DNA from: Impatiens glandulifera
Taxonomy: Eukaryota; Streptophyta; Magnoliopsida; Ericales; Balsaminaceae
Length of the DNA: 64,000 nt
Direction: 5' to 3'
NCBI RefSeq assembly: GCF_907164915.1
Contig: NC_061862.1
Coordinates: forward strand, 34,039,522 to 34,103,521
Below are positions 11,630 to 23,666 of the stretch, piece by piece. Under the pieces are notes generated by a model. The model was not told the DNA's origin. It did not search any database and worked only from the letters and a program-made list of their open reading frames with translations. Position 1 is the first letter of the stretch, and every line of letters starts with the position of its first letter. Made by a program: the position numbers and the translations under genes.

Positions 11630-12838
11630 TTATGCGTACAAAATGCGTGAGTAATGAGCTGAGTGTGACTGAGAGACAAACCGATCATCAAATCCTAGCC
11701 TTTCATTTCTAAGATCCCGATCAAACCCTGCCACCTTTCCAAACCTTGTCATCGGCACGTTAGATTCCAACTCATGTTGCATTTCTATATTTTTACATCC
11801 ATTAGAATTAGAACCCATTTTCTTCCTACCCTTATAACCATCTCCAGCCACTCTAACCGACTTGTAGCTCCTGCAACCAGATAGAATCCCTGACCGCCGC
11901 CTCTCCGGCACACGATCATTTCTATCGCCGTCAGACAATTTCCTCACGTTGGAGCAGAATGACATCGTTCTCATGTCATCGAAATCCGATAGAACAGAAA
12001 TATCAGCCGCGCTTGCGGTGACCACGCTCCAATCTACACTCACCTCACTTGGGGCGTAATCCCTTGGCGTGTTCGTTCCGTCCGACCCTCGCCGGTTGAA
12101 ATTATTAGAATTCGTGTTTGTATTTGTGGTGGCCAAGCTCTCGATCTCGAACAAATCCGAGCTTGCGTCGCTGCACGTTTCATCATCGACGATCGATCTA
12201 ATTGGGATTCTATGAACAGGGGATCCAAACACTTCCAACGACTTCCTTTCAATTTTATCTTCTACTTCTCCGGTTAGCCAGGGATTCGTCGGGGATTTTT
12301 TGGGTTGAACCAAATATGAACTCATTGGGCTCGATTGAACAGATCTTATAGCGGTTGTTCTCTCATCGATAATATCGACTGAGTTCTTTCCGTTGCACGA
12401 ACAATTGCATCCGAGGGTGGAGATGAAGTTCTTGATTTGGCTCTTGTTGGTCTTGTTTGTTCGAGGCAGAGGATTATGAATGTCATTAATGTAACAATTG
12501 TTACGCCTCGTGCTTCTTTGAAGCAGCAAGCCGCTGCTATTCCAGCTCGATTCGGAACGAATACTTGGCGTTTCGAATCGAACTCTGGGTAGGTTCAATT
12601 GGACATATTCAGGCTTGATTTCTTCAATATCTTTTGGCTCATTGACGAAAAGTTTTGATCTTCGTTCATCAATAACTCCATTAAAGTATTTCTCTGCTTC
12701 GAAGACGTCAATTTCTCCATCTTCGGCTTTCTTCACATGTTCTGTAGAATTGAGGTAGGAAGAAAATGAAGCATCTCGAATAGGGAAGCCATTGTTCTCG
12801 GATTGTAATACCCTTGTACCAATTACAAACATAGCCAT
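11630..12838 (-). CDS. PHYTOCHROME KINASE SUBSTRATE (PKS) family protein
   Basis: This is an intronless frame of 402 residues starting at ATG 12838-12836; a second in-frame Met is codon 3. PKS proteins are plasma-membrane-associated, soluble scaffolds that act with phytochromes and phototropins in phototropism, leaf positioning and growth direction. Family hallmarks seen here are DASFSSYL (residues 22-29), GEIDVFEAEKYFNG (41-54), a cysteine cluster GCNCSC (143-148), NPWL (185-188), CSDASSDLFEIESL (222-235), APSEVSVDWSVVTASAAD (262-279), and a Ser/Arg-rich tail with GCRSYKSVRV. The middle is low complexity (Asn/Thr-rich, about 237-248). The cysteine cluster corresponds to residues reported to be S-acylated for membrane targeting in this family. 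Length and single-exon structure fit PKS1/2/4-like members; I cannot decide which paralogue. No lesion is visible, so the gene is probably functional. Confidence 0.88.
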   Translation of the reverse strand: MAMFVIGTRVLQSENNGFPIRDASFSSYLNSTEHVKKAEDGEIDVFEAEKYFNGVIDERRSKLFVNEPKDIEEIKPEYVQLNLPRVRFETPSIRSESSWNSSGLLLQRSTRRNNCYINDIHNPLPRTNKTNKSQIKNFISTLGCNCSCNGKNSVDIIDERTTAIRSVQSSPMSSYLVQPKKSPTNPWLTGEVEDKIERKSLEVFGSPVHRIPIRSIVDDETCSDASSDLFEIESLATTNTNTNSNNFNRRGSDGTNTPRDYAPSEVSVDWSVVTASAADISVLSDFDDMRTMSFCSNVRKLSDGDRNDRVPERRRSGILSGCRSYKSVRVAGDGYKGRKKMGSNSNGCKNIEMQHELESNVPMTRFGKVAGFDRDLRNERLGFDDRFVSQSHSAHYSRILYA

Positions 12839-12894
12839 GAAAGTGTATATATATATATATTAACAAAATACCAGAAGAGGCAATTCAGTGAAAG

Positions 12895-13018
12895 CTACAA
12901 AAGAGAAAAGAAACCCAAAATTAGTGATAAGGACATTGACTAGAAGAGAAAAACACAAGGAAAAAGGAACAAAAAGAGAGATCTTTTTATCCCAAAAAGA
13001 GGGTTTGATGATGGGTAC
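12895..13018 (-). other. Possible leader intron of the PKS-like gene
   Basis: On the minus strand a CAG|GTACCC donor at 13018 and a pyrimidine-rich CTTTTGTAG|C acceptor at 12895 bracket 124 bp in the 5' leader, 57 bp before the start codon. It is inference from splice consensus only. The coding region is unaffected either way. Confidence 0.3.
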
Positions 13019-13059
13019 CTGAAGAAGAAGAAGATGCAGTGGGCAAGAGTTCAATGCAC

Positions 13060-16000
13060 TTAGGGACAGAGAAAAGGGTTGGAATAATAAAAGAGATAAA
13101 TGGTTGTAGAGCCACTAAGAACTAAGAAGTAATTAGAACTCATATGTTTAAGTAGACATGGAGTCGATAAGATTTATGGGCAGATCAAAGTAGGTCCTAC
13201 ACTTTATCGATAATTAGATCTTCATTTTTGGTCTGGTCTGGTCTGATCTGATCGATCATGGCGGTAAAACTCCCAATCAATTAATATAGCCACCAACAAT
13301 TTGCAACTTCAGTTCAGTGAGAATTAACTGTGCTACTGTGACATGAAAGATGTCATCTTCAGCTGTATTATTGGGGAAGACAAAGATAGCATTCATTACA
13401 GTAATGTCATTCTCAATCATTTGCCATTACACTGTAATTTGTCTATCATCCACCCATTGTGTCTCAAACCTATCCATTGATATAGCTCTTGTTTAGTTAT
13501 GGCTCTTGGGACATTTTCAAATAACTTTCGGTCTATTGAAAATTAGGTTATCTGGTGAATTGGTTTATGTGACATGAGGGAATATTTAAGTGGCCTTAAA
13601 CCACAATAGAAAGTGATTTGATAAACCTGTATAAGAAAACTTTGGAATTTCTTCTGCCAATGATAAAACCATTTGAGCATATGGGAAAATTGCAGAAAGT
13701 ATAATAAAACAAATGAACACGCGACAAGAATTCATTAAATCAAAACTTTTTCTTTTTTAAATTAAGTAGTCCCAGAACAACTTCTAAGTTGTACTGGTCA
13801 CACATATTTTTCTTGCTACATATTAGATTGAAATTGAGACAGTGAAGTTGAAATAATATAAAGAATGAAATTAAATAGAATTAATGTATCTATATATCGA
13901 AGCTTATTATTTTGAATGCATTTCATATTATGTTTTGGAAACTATAAACATAAATTACAAAATAATGAAAAGTATGATTCCATCAATTTTAAATATAACT
14001 AAATAGCTTAAATAGGTTCACTCACTTTAAATCTAATCTTTGAAATTTCTCTAATTAAGTTCACTGAAATCTTTTTTATTTTGCATATTTTGGAATAATA
14101 TTGGAAAGTGACAAAATTCTGATGGGCTGGACAGGTACTGGGCCTTATATTATTGTCATTGTCAAATATAACATGGCTTAGATTGTAAAAATCAATTGTG
14201 TAGTGTCATAGTGTGTACTGTTATGATGCTGAAAGTAATGAATACATTTCTTATGATTAAATAATTTAAGATCTTAACATTATTTTTTTTTTGTCATGTT
14301 GAGCTGAAAATTTTAAGCACCACGTTCAACTACGTTTCAACATTGAGGGATGGATTTTGAATAGTTAAGCAATTTCTTCTGAATTATGAAGTGTTTGTCT
14401 GCAATTAAAGAGTTGAATTTGAACTTCTAAGTTCTAAGCATTGTGGTCCCAATTTGGTCCAAAAGTCGGCTGAATGTGTTGGATGAAGGACGTTCCCAAT
14501 ACTCCTTTTTCGGTCTTCTTCAACTTTAGTGTGATCGTATTAGATAATTCTTAAGAGCATTTATTTCCCACTCCAACTTAAATGCATAATATTTAAATAC
14601 AATTATTTATACTTACTATTTTAAATATCATAGGAATAAAAAAATGATAAATTCCGTTCCAAAATTTTTTGGGATTCAATTATCGCCAAAATAGAATGAA
14701 AGTTACCAGTATGAAAGAATAAGATAATTTCGAAAGGTGGACGTCTAGTTTCCATAAAAAATGCTCTAGCATTTATGCCCATTTACATGATATTTCTGTT
14801 TCTTATACTTAAAAATGTGGTTGTGAAAATAAAAGATTATTTATAAGTTTTTTTGGGTCTTTTTAGTCATCTTTTTGTTATTTGGTCAGTTGAGATAAAG
14901 TGAAGAAGTTTAAGGATCATGGGGCTTGGGTATACATGATTCACTTTGTTTAACAAAGTCCATTTACCAAAATGGTGTAGTATATATTATTTGGAACCTA
15001 CCTCTTTACTGGCTATTATGATCAGATGTAAGCATGATCATGATTGATGTAGTTGATTCACTAGACCTAGTAAACGGGCAATGTGATATAGTATTTGGAG
15101 TGATATCTCGATAATGTGGAAGTTTTTTTTGTAGATAAGGCATATTTTCGGTTGCTCTTGATCAGTTTTTAGGATGACGTATCGTGTACTATCAAAAGTC
15201 TTTCCTTATAATTCTCAACTCTTTCCTCGATCGTTATCGGTAGGAATGCTATAGTCAATGATATGTTTAACGTGAGTTCAAATAGTTTTGAAATAAGAAT
15301 CAGGGATATGAGAAGACTAAATATTGAAGTGTTAATTTACACGATAGAGTGTTGAAACTGGTGGTGCGTAAAGAGGTGAATCATTCTTCGTGTGATATTT
15401 TGTATTGCCAAGATATTGACAATTTTAAGGTTAATCATTGCTACTATTTAATTTTGGAGAATGCTCCTTACGATCTCATATGAGAGGAATTGTGAGACTC
15501 TAAGTTCTCATCGAATGTCTCATTTTTTGGATGGAGCGTGATGCTCAGTTGGTCTATGTCGTTGGGCCTCTAACCCACTTATCTTCTAGTGGACCATTTG
15601 ACTTAAAAAGGATCGTAGAACGTTCAATGATCGTTGTCGATCGATGTGTTTAATTCATAATTCTATTATTATTACAATCAACGAGATTTCATTAGTAAAC
15701 CGGTTGAGGGGGTCGGGGAACCTCAAAGACCTCCGTGGTCGTTAAATTTTATTTTTTTGTCATGATTGAACAATTTTGGATTGTGTGATTTTTTTTTCAA
15801 ATTTTTGTAATGTCTTTGTCGTTGAGCTTAAACGACTCGCATTTATATCATTTTGCTTGAATCATTTTCAAAAGAAATATTGTAGGAATAATAACAAACA
15901 ATTTTATTATTTTAAAAAAATATTTTATAAGAAATATTGTTATAAGAATTAAGAATTATAAACCATGACTTTAGAATGTACTAGCTTTCTAAAGTAATTT

Positions 16001-16227
16001 TTTGTTTTATAAATGTACTGAAATGACAAGTGAATCTAATGAAGAAACAACATAAATTAAACATAATAAAAACACAAAAAGAACTACTAGTGCATTAATT
16101 GTAGCTAAACAAGAGAATAAATAACCATCTCAACAAAACCATTTTTTTAAAACTATTTTCCTACCAAGAAATTAGGTTAATTTATTTTTATTATTAATTT
16201 TATGTTTCAACTCATATAAATTTCATT
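13060..16227. other. Upstream region of the PKS-like gene, gene-free
   Basis: No coding frame or RNA gene is supported. The first few hundred bases right of 13060 should hold the PKS-like promoter; I could not pick out a convincing TATA box. Around 15060-15740 there is slightly better base balance and a faint resemblance to a decayed LINE 3' region, too weak to annotate. Confidence 0.45.
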
Positions 16228-16232
16228 CGAGG

Positions 16233-16534
16233 TGTTGGGTTTTGGGCTCATATTTATTAGAATTTATATATTGTAATTGGGCTTTAAGTCTTTATTGGGC
16301 TTATGAGTAATAATTTAGTCTTTTGACTTATGATGTATTTCTATAAATAAAGACATTGTAACCTAGGGTTACTTGAACCATTATTCCATGAAAAATCAAT
16401 AGAATAGACAACTCCTTGGAGATGTAGGCATTATTGACCGAACCTCATTATATCTTGGGTTCTTAATTATTCTTTACAATTTTATCTTTATATCTTCTAT
16501 TATCTAGTGTTTATATTAGATCTTTTCTCAAAAA
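16233..16534 (+). repeat. 5' LTR
   Basis: It starts TGTTGGG and holds a TATA-like TATAAATAAAG near 16343. Its last bases have drifted (TCTCAAAA instead of TCTCAACA) just before the primer-binding site. Confidence 0.87.
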
Positions 16535-18959
16535 GTGGTATCCGAGCATGTTTTAAGAGTATTTATCCTAATCTATTTTTAAAGATATTACGGAAACCCT
16601 AACCACCATTGAAGAAGTTGTTGGATATTTGTGTTTTTGTTGAAGATGGCTATTGAAGAAACGACATTGGTTGAAGAAGATTTAGCCGCTGTGAAGATTT
16701 AAGTCAAAATCTTCAATTACTAATGAGATGTCAACGGTCGTTAAAATATTTCTTAGTTTTGGGTGACGATGTTTTGAGAAGAAGAGAGAAGAAGACGTCT
16801 TTTGTTCTTCTCGAAGACGCCAATGGGTGTAGGTGACGAAAAATCGTCGTGTAAGAAGTGGCACCAGAATGAAGAAGATGAGTTATATTCTTTTGACTTA
16901 TTTTAATTTCGGACATATGATCTATTAAAATCTAAAAAGGAAAAAAAAAATATATCTCCATATATATCTCTATATAGATTTCATATATATATATATTATA
17001 TTATATTATGATATAATATAATATATAGAGAGGAGTCAAGAATTTTTGAAGCGGTTAACATCTAAGACTTTTTATTTAAGTCTCGATTGATTTCATAAAA
17101 TAGGTTTAAGACCTATTTAATTCCAATTTTCACATGTAAGCCTTGTTTGATATTAATCAAACTCTCAAAATTTTGTATGCTTTGATCATGGATTTGTATT
17201 GAGGAATGTTTGACTTGAATATCTCAAAAATGGAGATTTGTGATTTATTTGCTAAGAGATTTGATATTCGTCAATATGGAGATTGAAAATTGGAGTTGAA
17301 AAAGAAGGTGGAGTACTTATTCAATGTTGTAGATTATGGAAGACAATTGATGCAACATGTAAAGGGTTTTTTGATTAAAGCAGACGGCTTTAATGCTTGT
17401 TTGCAAGAGTGTGGTTTGAATATGGGTGTATAAGACAAGATTTGGATTTGCATCAAACCTTGTGAGTAAGTTTTGATTGACAATCCTGGTAAGTGTTGGT
17501 GCGAAGTTGTCAAGTGGGTGTTAATGCCTCAATAATTCTACCAAGAATTATAATTTCTAAGGTATGAGTTGAGGGTGCACTAATCATATACATGGTTTGT
17601 TAGATTCTTTATATGTAGGATTTGGCTAAATAATGTGGAGAACAAACGATACATGTTCATGTTTCTTGAAAATTAGTTGAAGGTTTTATTATAAATTATT
17701 GTTGTCTTGGCATACATGAGTGACATTATTTCACTACGTTGAGGGCTTTGTCTGGAAGAAATTATCGACTAAAATGAGTTTGGAGAGATTTATATTTGGA
17801 AACGGTTATTTAAGAAGTCAAATTAAAAGAGAGGTAGAGAGAAAATATAGTAGCAGATTTTCGCCTATAGTCACACAGGGTTCATCAAACTGATGATCGG
17901 AGATTCAAACGGAGTTCGATTGCGCTGAGTTTTTGTCAAGAGGGTTGGTAACTCATTCCTTTACATTTTCAACGGTCAGATCAAGGTTTGGATGTCTCGA
18001 AGTTTTTTTTTTCTGGGGCTTAAAGTGTCTGCCTATATTTTATTTTATTTGACTTGTTTGGGACCAAATATTTTGTATCTTTTTTGTTATAACTTTATCT
18101 TATTGTAAGAGCTAATCAAGATGAAGATGGTGGTGAGATTATGTGCTTTACACTTAACAAAACATGATCGAGTATGGAAAGTTGTTATCAAAATGATGTT
18201 TACCAATTACAACATTATCGACATGTTGACAGGGTAATCCTTCGGGAAAATTTCAAGATTGAATTGAGTTGGCGGGTGATTAAGGATTGACACAATTCCA
18301 GTTAACACGCAATATGAATGAAAGACCAGGAAGAGGGAGACTAGTGAAAGACACTTATAAGTTGATGCAGAGACATCTTAAGAGCAACTCTCAAACGAGC
18401 TAAGAAGAAATCATTGCATTATCTTCTAATGTGAGAAGATAAATAAAATCTTGAGTGGGATTCCTAGTCATAAAAAATGGGCTAGATGGGAGACTCAGTT
18501 AATTCGAAGGTGATGATTTTTTTTACTTCTTTTGTTCTATCTTAATTGTCTATACATGGTGGATCATAGTTTAGATGAATGAGATGATTGATTTGTCAAA
18601 TTATTGATGAGATGATTGAGACATTGAATGAGATTCCTAGTCATGAAAAAGGGGTTAGATGAGAGGTTCGATCAATTCAAATGGAAGGATTTAATTTCTT
18701 TCTGAGAAACTATAGATGATCATTTGAAGCATTGATGAAGACAATTGAAGAGAGATAGTGAATCTTGAAATAATATTTTGGATTGCTAGGCGTTTTTAGA
18801 TTCAAGAAACTAACAGATTACAAGTTAATATGTTCAAGGAGAAGTATGAGGTTCAAGTATGTTGAGTATGCAACGTTCAAGGCAAAATGGGTAACAAATA
18901 CTTTGTTAGATCTTGAGCTAAAAAAAAGTGATGTCGTGATAGCCTAATTTATTTATTAT

Positions 18960-19140
18960 GAAGTAGATGATAAATGTTTGTCTTGGGTCTTCTCGTTTTT
19001 CAATCGATATCTTATTTTGAGGAAGTAGACTATGGAAGTTCGTTTTGGGTGTCCTCAGTTTTTGACATATATCTGATTCTAAAAAAAGTAGACGATGAAA
19101 GTTCTCCTTGGGTCTATTTGATATTTTGGTTTCAGTCGAT
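18960..19140 (+). repeat. Threefold imperfect tandem repeat inside the LTR element
   Basis: A unit of about 60-65 bp that contains AGTAGA.GAT followed by TTG/TT.TTGGGT recurs three times (near 18961, 19025 and 19087). It explains the 61-codon frame here, which is not a gene. Confidence 0.6.
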
Positions 19141-19349
19141 TGTTGGACTTAAAAATTAAGACACTTAGTTTGTGGCAACAAAGGTAAAGATTATTTTGAC
19201 ATAATAAAGAATTGTTAATTCTAGTTTCCGCATATGTCAACGGGTATGAACAAAGATTGGGAAGAGTTGTTGAATGTCTCTCATCGTTAAAATAAAGTGG
19301 TTAACCAAATTTATTTGGTATTATAAACTCTATGATTTTATCTTGTAAT

Positions 19350-19715
19350 GGATTTTGAGCAGAAGTGGAAGTAGCATGATTTATCTCTTGAATGGCTCGA
19401 GTAGTGAAGATTGATGTGTGGCTCATAACTTTTTTATGGCGCGATATACGTGATGGTGAAGATTGTTATTCTTCTGAGGGCTCTTGAGTGGAAGTGGATG
19501 TACGAAAAATTATCTCATGAATGGCTCGAGCAAAGATGAAGATTGAAGTGTTGAACCCACTTATTTCTTGATGGCTTGACTTTTGTCAAGGTTAAGATTG
19601 ATGGGTACGACTCGTGTATTTTCTAAGGGACGTGAAATTCGTCAAGGTGGAGGTTGTTGAAATTGTAATTTATTCATCACATCTCAATAAGCGTGGTATT
19701 CTCCCAAAGTGGAGA
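19350..19715 (+). repeat. Imperfect repeats before the polypurine tract
   Basis: Phrases such as GAATGGCTCGAG and GTCAAGGTGGAGGTTG recur at variable spacing (for example 19391 and 19521). They form a degenerate array that runs up to the purine tract of the 3' LTR. Confidence 0.5.
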
Positions 19716-19716
19716 T

Positions 19717-20017
19717 TGTTGGGTTTGGGGCTCATATTTATTAGAGTTTATATATTGTAATTGGACTTTAAGTCTTTATTGGGTTTATGAGTAATAATTT
19801 AGTCTGTGGACTTTTGATGTACTCCTATAAATAGAGACATTGTAACCTAGGGTTACTTGGACCATTATTCCATAGAAAATCAATAGAATAGACAACTCCC
19901 TGAGGATGTAGGCATTATTGGCCGAACCTCATTATATCTTGTGTTCTTTATTATTCTTTACCACTTTATTTCTATATCTTCTTTTATCGGGTGTTTAGAT
20001 TAGATCTTCTCTCAACA
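19717..20017 (+). repeat. 3' LTR
   Basis: Homologous to 16233-16534 over its full length. It ends CTCAACA followed by the CGAGG target duplication. Confidence 0.88.
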
Positions 20018-20022
20018 CGAGG

Positions 20023-20609
20023 GCCAAACCAAATTAAATTACATTTAGAAACAAAATGATTATTCAATACAGAGGTCAAAATTTGGAATCATACTTATTT
20101 GCTCTACATGTTAAAATTAGAGAATTTTTTTTTTTTATATATAAATAACTTGAATTTGCTACTTGACTATATCATTCAAAAATAAAACTAAATAGTAAAC
20201 AAAGACAATGAGGGGATCTACATGGCTCTATTTTCTAGAGATGGCTTTCTAGAAATCCAGTCAATTAGAAATCCAATGGTTGGAGGTATGTCCCCGTGAA
20301 ATTGACGGTTGAGGAGTGAGTCTCTAGAGAATACTAGATATTACAAGATTAAATTACCATTACAAATTTGGAACCAATCAATGCCCCAAACCTCAAACTT
20401 TCGCACTTTCTAACCAATTGGGTTTTTCTGATATGGAGAAGAACTACTAGGGAAAAGAGTTGCGATGACTAGGGTCGAGTATTACACGTATTAATTCGAA
20501 ATTCAATCATTTTGAATCTGAAATTAAATTAGATTGAGTTCAAATTGGATTGAATTCAGATTTAATTAAATAAGGATTGAATTGGAATTAATCAAATAAA
20601 AAACTCATT

Positions 20610-20658
<49 letters not shown>

Positions 20659-21107
20659 TAATAGTAGAAACTATTCAATATTCAAAGTTCATTTAAATAT
20701 AAGTATTATAATAAATTAGCTCGTTTAGTCTTGGTTATCTATAGTTAAATTATTAATTTTAATTTATTAATCAAATATTCATATTTGTTTTACTTTTTTT
20801 ATTAATTAATTAAATAGTCCCAAATTTTATATTATTTATCTTATTTCGTCTTCTTCATTCTCTCGTGCTTCTGTATAGCATATCAGAACTTCAAGCCTTC
20901 CCCTCTAAATAATTTATTTTCTCCTAAGTAAAATTTGCTTCAATGAAAACCATGCATCTCTTTCTCTTATGAATCAATGTTTTAGTTGCTGCTAAAAACA
21001 ATCGTAAAACCAAAATTACTACCGAGTGATGACCCAAAGGAAAAATGTCTTTTTAGAAGACTATATGAATCGTTTGTTGTGTGATTTCATCGTACCTCTA
21101 TAATGAT
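20023..21107. other. Gene-free interval with (AT)n tract
   Basis: It holds an (AT)n microsatellite at 20612-20657 and a short ATTGAATTCAGATT-like repetitive patch before it. No gene is supported. Confidence 0.5.
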
Positions 21108-21477
21108 GGTTAGGATTTGGATCCCCAAATCAGACATGTTTTAAACTATCTATAAAAACGCAAAAAAGAAGAATACAAGAAAACACAAATTTAAAGTGGT
21201 TCACACAAATGAGCTACATCCATTTCAACTGCTAACATATTTCATTGTAAAAAAGATAAAGGAATACAGAGTTTTTACCTCCCATTTTATCTTTCTAGAA
21301 GTCACTCTCTCTTAACAATGTAAACCCTTAATAATAACATATTTATAGGGTATACATTCAAATAATAAAACATAAATAACTCTAGGTCAAGTCCAAGTCC
21401 AAACCCAAATACAAACTCAATAAATTTTAATTAATTAATGTAGAGTTTATTATAAGCGTATGCTCCATAACTCAACA
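21108..21477 (-). repeat. Copia LTR, minus strand (copy A)
   Basis: On the minus strand it starts TGTTGAGTTA directly after a CAAGTGGGAGAT purine tract and ends near GATCCAAATCCTAACCA. It aligns along its length with the plus-strand LTR at 23210-23541. Confidence 0.8.
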
Positions 21478-21835
21478 ATCTCCCACTTGGAAACTAACTT
21501 CATCATCTCTCGATCGGTAGCGACTCTCCATCCGATGTCTTAACGAAGATGACCAACTGAAGTTGCACAAAACATCAGTTTCTCATTTATCACAATTTTC
21601 GTTAGCATATCAGTTGGATTCTCACACCCGAGAATCTTCTTAAGAGCTAACACTCCATCTTCTAAAGCTGATCAGATGAAATAATAACAAACATGTATAT
21701 ACTTCGTCCGACCATAATAAACATGATTCTTTTCTAAATGAATGACACTCTGACTATCACATCGCATCACATGTCTCTCATAGTCTTGACCCAATTCTCG
21801 CAAAAGGGTTGCAACCACATTATCTCCTTAACAAA
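21478..21835 (-). pseudogene. Copia RNase H tail, minus strand (copy A)
   Basis: Reading leftward, this segment carries the end of a copia RNase H and the linker to the purine tract. The phrases GAGAATCCAACTGATATGC and CGATCGAGAGATGATGAAGT are shared with the plus-strand copy at 22857-23209. Frame lesions are present. It stops abruptly at 21835, where the oppositely oriented copy begins. Confidence 0.75.
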
Positions 21836-23209
21836 ATTGAGGTATTGACTACGATGAGATCTTCTCTCTAGTGGTCAAATTGATGAAAATTAAAATTATT
21901 TTTAGTTTAGTTGTGAAAGAAGACCTTCATCTTCAACAAATGGATGTCAAAATTGCTTTCTTCATGGTGATTTGAATGGAGAAATTTACATGCAACAACC
22001 ACAATGCATTGAAATCAAAGAAAAAGATTAGCTTGTGTGTAAGATTTAGAAGAGTTTATATGGTTTGAAACAAGCTCCAAGGAAATAGTACAAGAAATTC
22101 AATAGATTAATGAAAAGTGACAATTTCATGAGGTGTAAAGTTGATCATTGTTGATATATCAAGAGATTTGATACATCGTACATTATTTTGCTCCTATACG
22201 TTAATGACATGTCAATTGTTGGAGCAAATTTGTATGAGATTAACAATTTAAAGAAAGAGTTGTTTGAGAAGTTTGCAATGAAGGATTTGGGTGCTGCAAA
22301 ATAAATCCTTGAGATGAAAATTTTCAAGGATAAAGAAGTTCTCAAGTTTTTACAAGAAAAATATGTGAAGAAAGTTTTTAGAAAATTCAACTTGTACAAT
22401 GCAAAATCAATTACTACCCCCTTAGCTAGTCAATTCAGACTATCTAAAAATCAACCACCTTCATTAGAGAATGAGAAAAATTACATGGCCACCATTATGT
22501 ATGTCTATGCCATTGATTGTATTATGTATGCAATGGTTTGCACACGCCCAGACATAGCACATATAATAGGAGTTAGTAGATTTATGAGAAACCCATGTAG
22601 ACAATATTGAGATGTAGTAAAGTGAATACTGCGATACTTAAGAGGAAGTATGAGTCTCGTTTTGTATTTTCGAAAATCTAATATCGGTTTGGAAGGATAT
22701 GTTGATGCTGACAAAAGTGGTGATGTTTATAGTATGAAGATCATAATAGGGTACATCTATACTCTGGAAGGTACTACAATCAGTTGAGTTTCAAAACTGT
22801 ATAAGATTGTTGTTCTTTTAGTTGCGGGGCAGAGTATGTTATTGTGACAAGGTCTTCTAAGGAGATGATGTTGTTGCAACCCTTTTTGCGAGAATTAGGT
22901 CAAGACTATGAGGGAAGTGTGTTATAATGCAACAATTAGAGTGTCATTCATATGATAAAAATATTGTTTATCATGGTAGGATGAAGTTTATTCAGGTTCG
23001 TTATCATTTCATCCGACAACTTTAGAAGATATAGTGTTAAATCTTGAGAAGATTTTAAGGAGTGAGAATCCAACTAATATGCTAACCAAAGCTTAGACAA
23101 AGAAAAAACTAAAGTTATGTGCAACTTTAGTTCATCTTCTTCGTTAATACATCGGATGGAGAGCGACTACCGATCGAGAGATGATGAAGTTAGTCTTCAA
23201 ATGGGAGAT
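21836..23209 (+). pseudogene. Copia reverse transcriptase-RNase H remnant (copy B)
   Basis: It begins within the reverse transcriptase (a YDEIFS..V block at about 21850) and continues through QMDVK.AF.HGDL..EIYM (about 21940-21990), YGLKQAPR (about 22060-22085) and the region where the YVDD box would lie (LYVNDM at about 22196). The connection domain with ARPDIAHI-like residues follows (about 22540-22560), then RNase H. Gag, protease and integrase are absent. Several in-frame stops are present. It ends at a polypurine tract before an LTR. Confidence 0.85.
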
Positions 23210-23541
23210 TGTTGAGTTAATTAGAGTCTATTGGGTTTGTATTTGAGTTTGGACTTGTGCCTGAACAAAAATTGTTTAGGTTTTATTACATGAATGTTTA
23301 TCTTGTAAATATGTTATTATTAAGGATTTACATTAAAAAAAAAGACAGAAATCTAGAGAGATGAGTTTGAGAAAAAAACTATGTATTTCTTCTTTTTTGT
23401 TCATAATGAAATTTGGTGGCGACTAAAGTGGACGTTGTTCATTTAAGTGAATCACTGTAAATATGTGTTTTCTTGTGTTTTTTTTCTTACGTTTTTACCG
23501 ATCGTTTCAAACAGGTCAGATTGGGGATCCAAATCCTAACA
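23210..23541 (+). repeat. Copia 3' LTR (copy B)
   Basis: It starts TGTTGAGTTA right after AAATGGGAGAT and ends CCAAATCCTAACA. It is homologous in inverted orientation to 21108-21477. Confidence 0.82.
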
Positions 23542-23666
23542 AGAACACACAAAAAAGAGCTAAGAGAAAGGAGGAAATTCTTGGGCTCAGTTCTCGGAGA
23601 CCAAAATGATCCCCATTCGAATGGAAGCCAAGTCAAGTTCGTCCCAGAACCCTTAAGAAAATCTGT
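23542..23666 (+). other. Exon-like segment next to the copia LTR
   Basis: The frame is open from the LTR boundary and reads charged, gene-like sequence (KKELRERRKFLGS...VPEPLRKS). A donor-like site (GTGTAAGT) follows at 23667. A possible acceptor at 24101 (TTTGACAG|GTAACC) would add a short basic tail (AKKRKRK) before a stop. I do not recognise the protein. It may be the 3' end of a gene broken by the copia insertion, or chance. Confidence 0.2.

Larger units (their letters stand above)
16228..20022 (+). mobile_element. Complete non-autonomous LTR retrotransposon with 5-bp TSD
   Basis: Two LTRs of about 301 bp lie at 16233-16534 and 19717-20017, in direct orientation and clearly homologous throughout. 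The element begins TGTTGGG and ends CTCAACA, and is flanked by a perfect CGAGG target duplication (16228-16232 and 20018-20022). A primer-binding site (TGGTATCCGAGC, 16536-16547) complementary to initiator-Met tRNA follows the 5' LTR. A purine tract (AAAGTGGAGAT) precedes the 3' LTR. The 3.2-kb interior has no frame longer than about 61 codons and no recognisable gag or pol motif. It must depend on another element's proteins. The LTRs differ at many positions, so the insertion is not recent. Confidence 0.88.

Noticed and set aside
15060..15740. Possible decayed LINE 3' region
   Set aside because: Only a few scattered residues recall the zinc-binding region, with too many stops to support a call.
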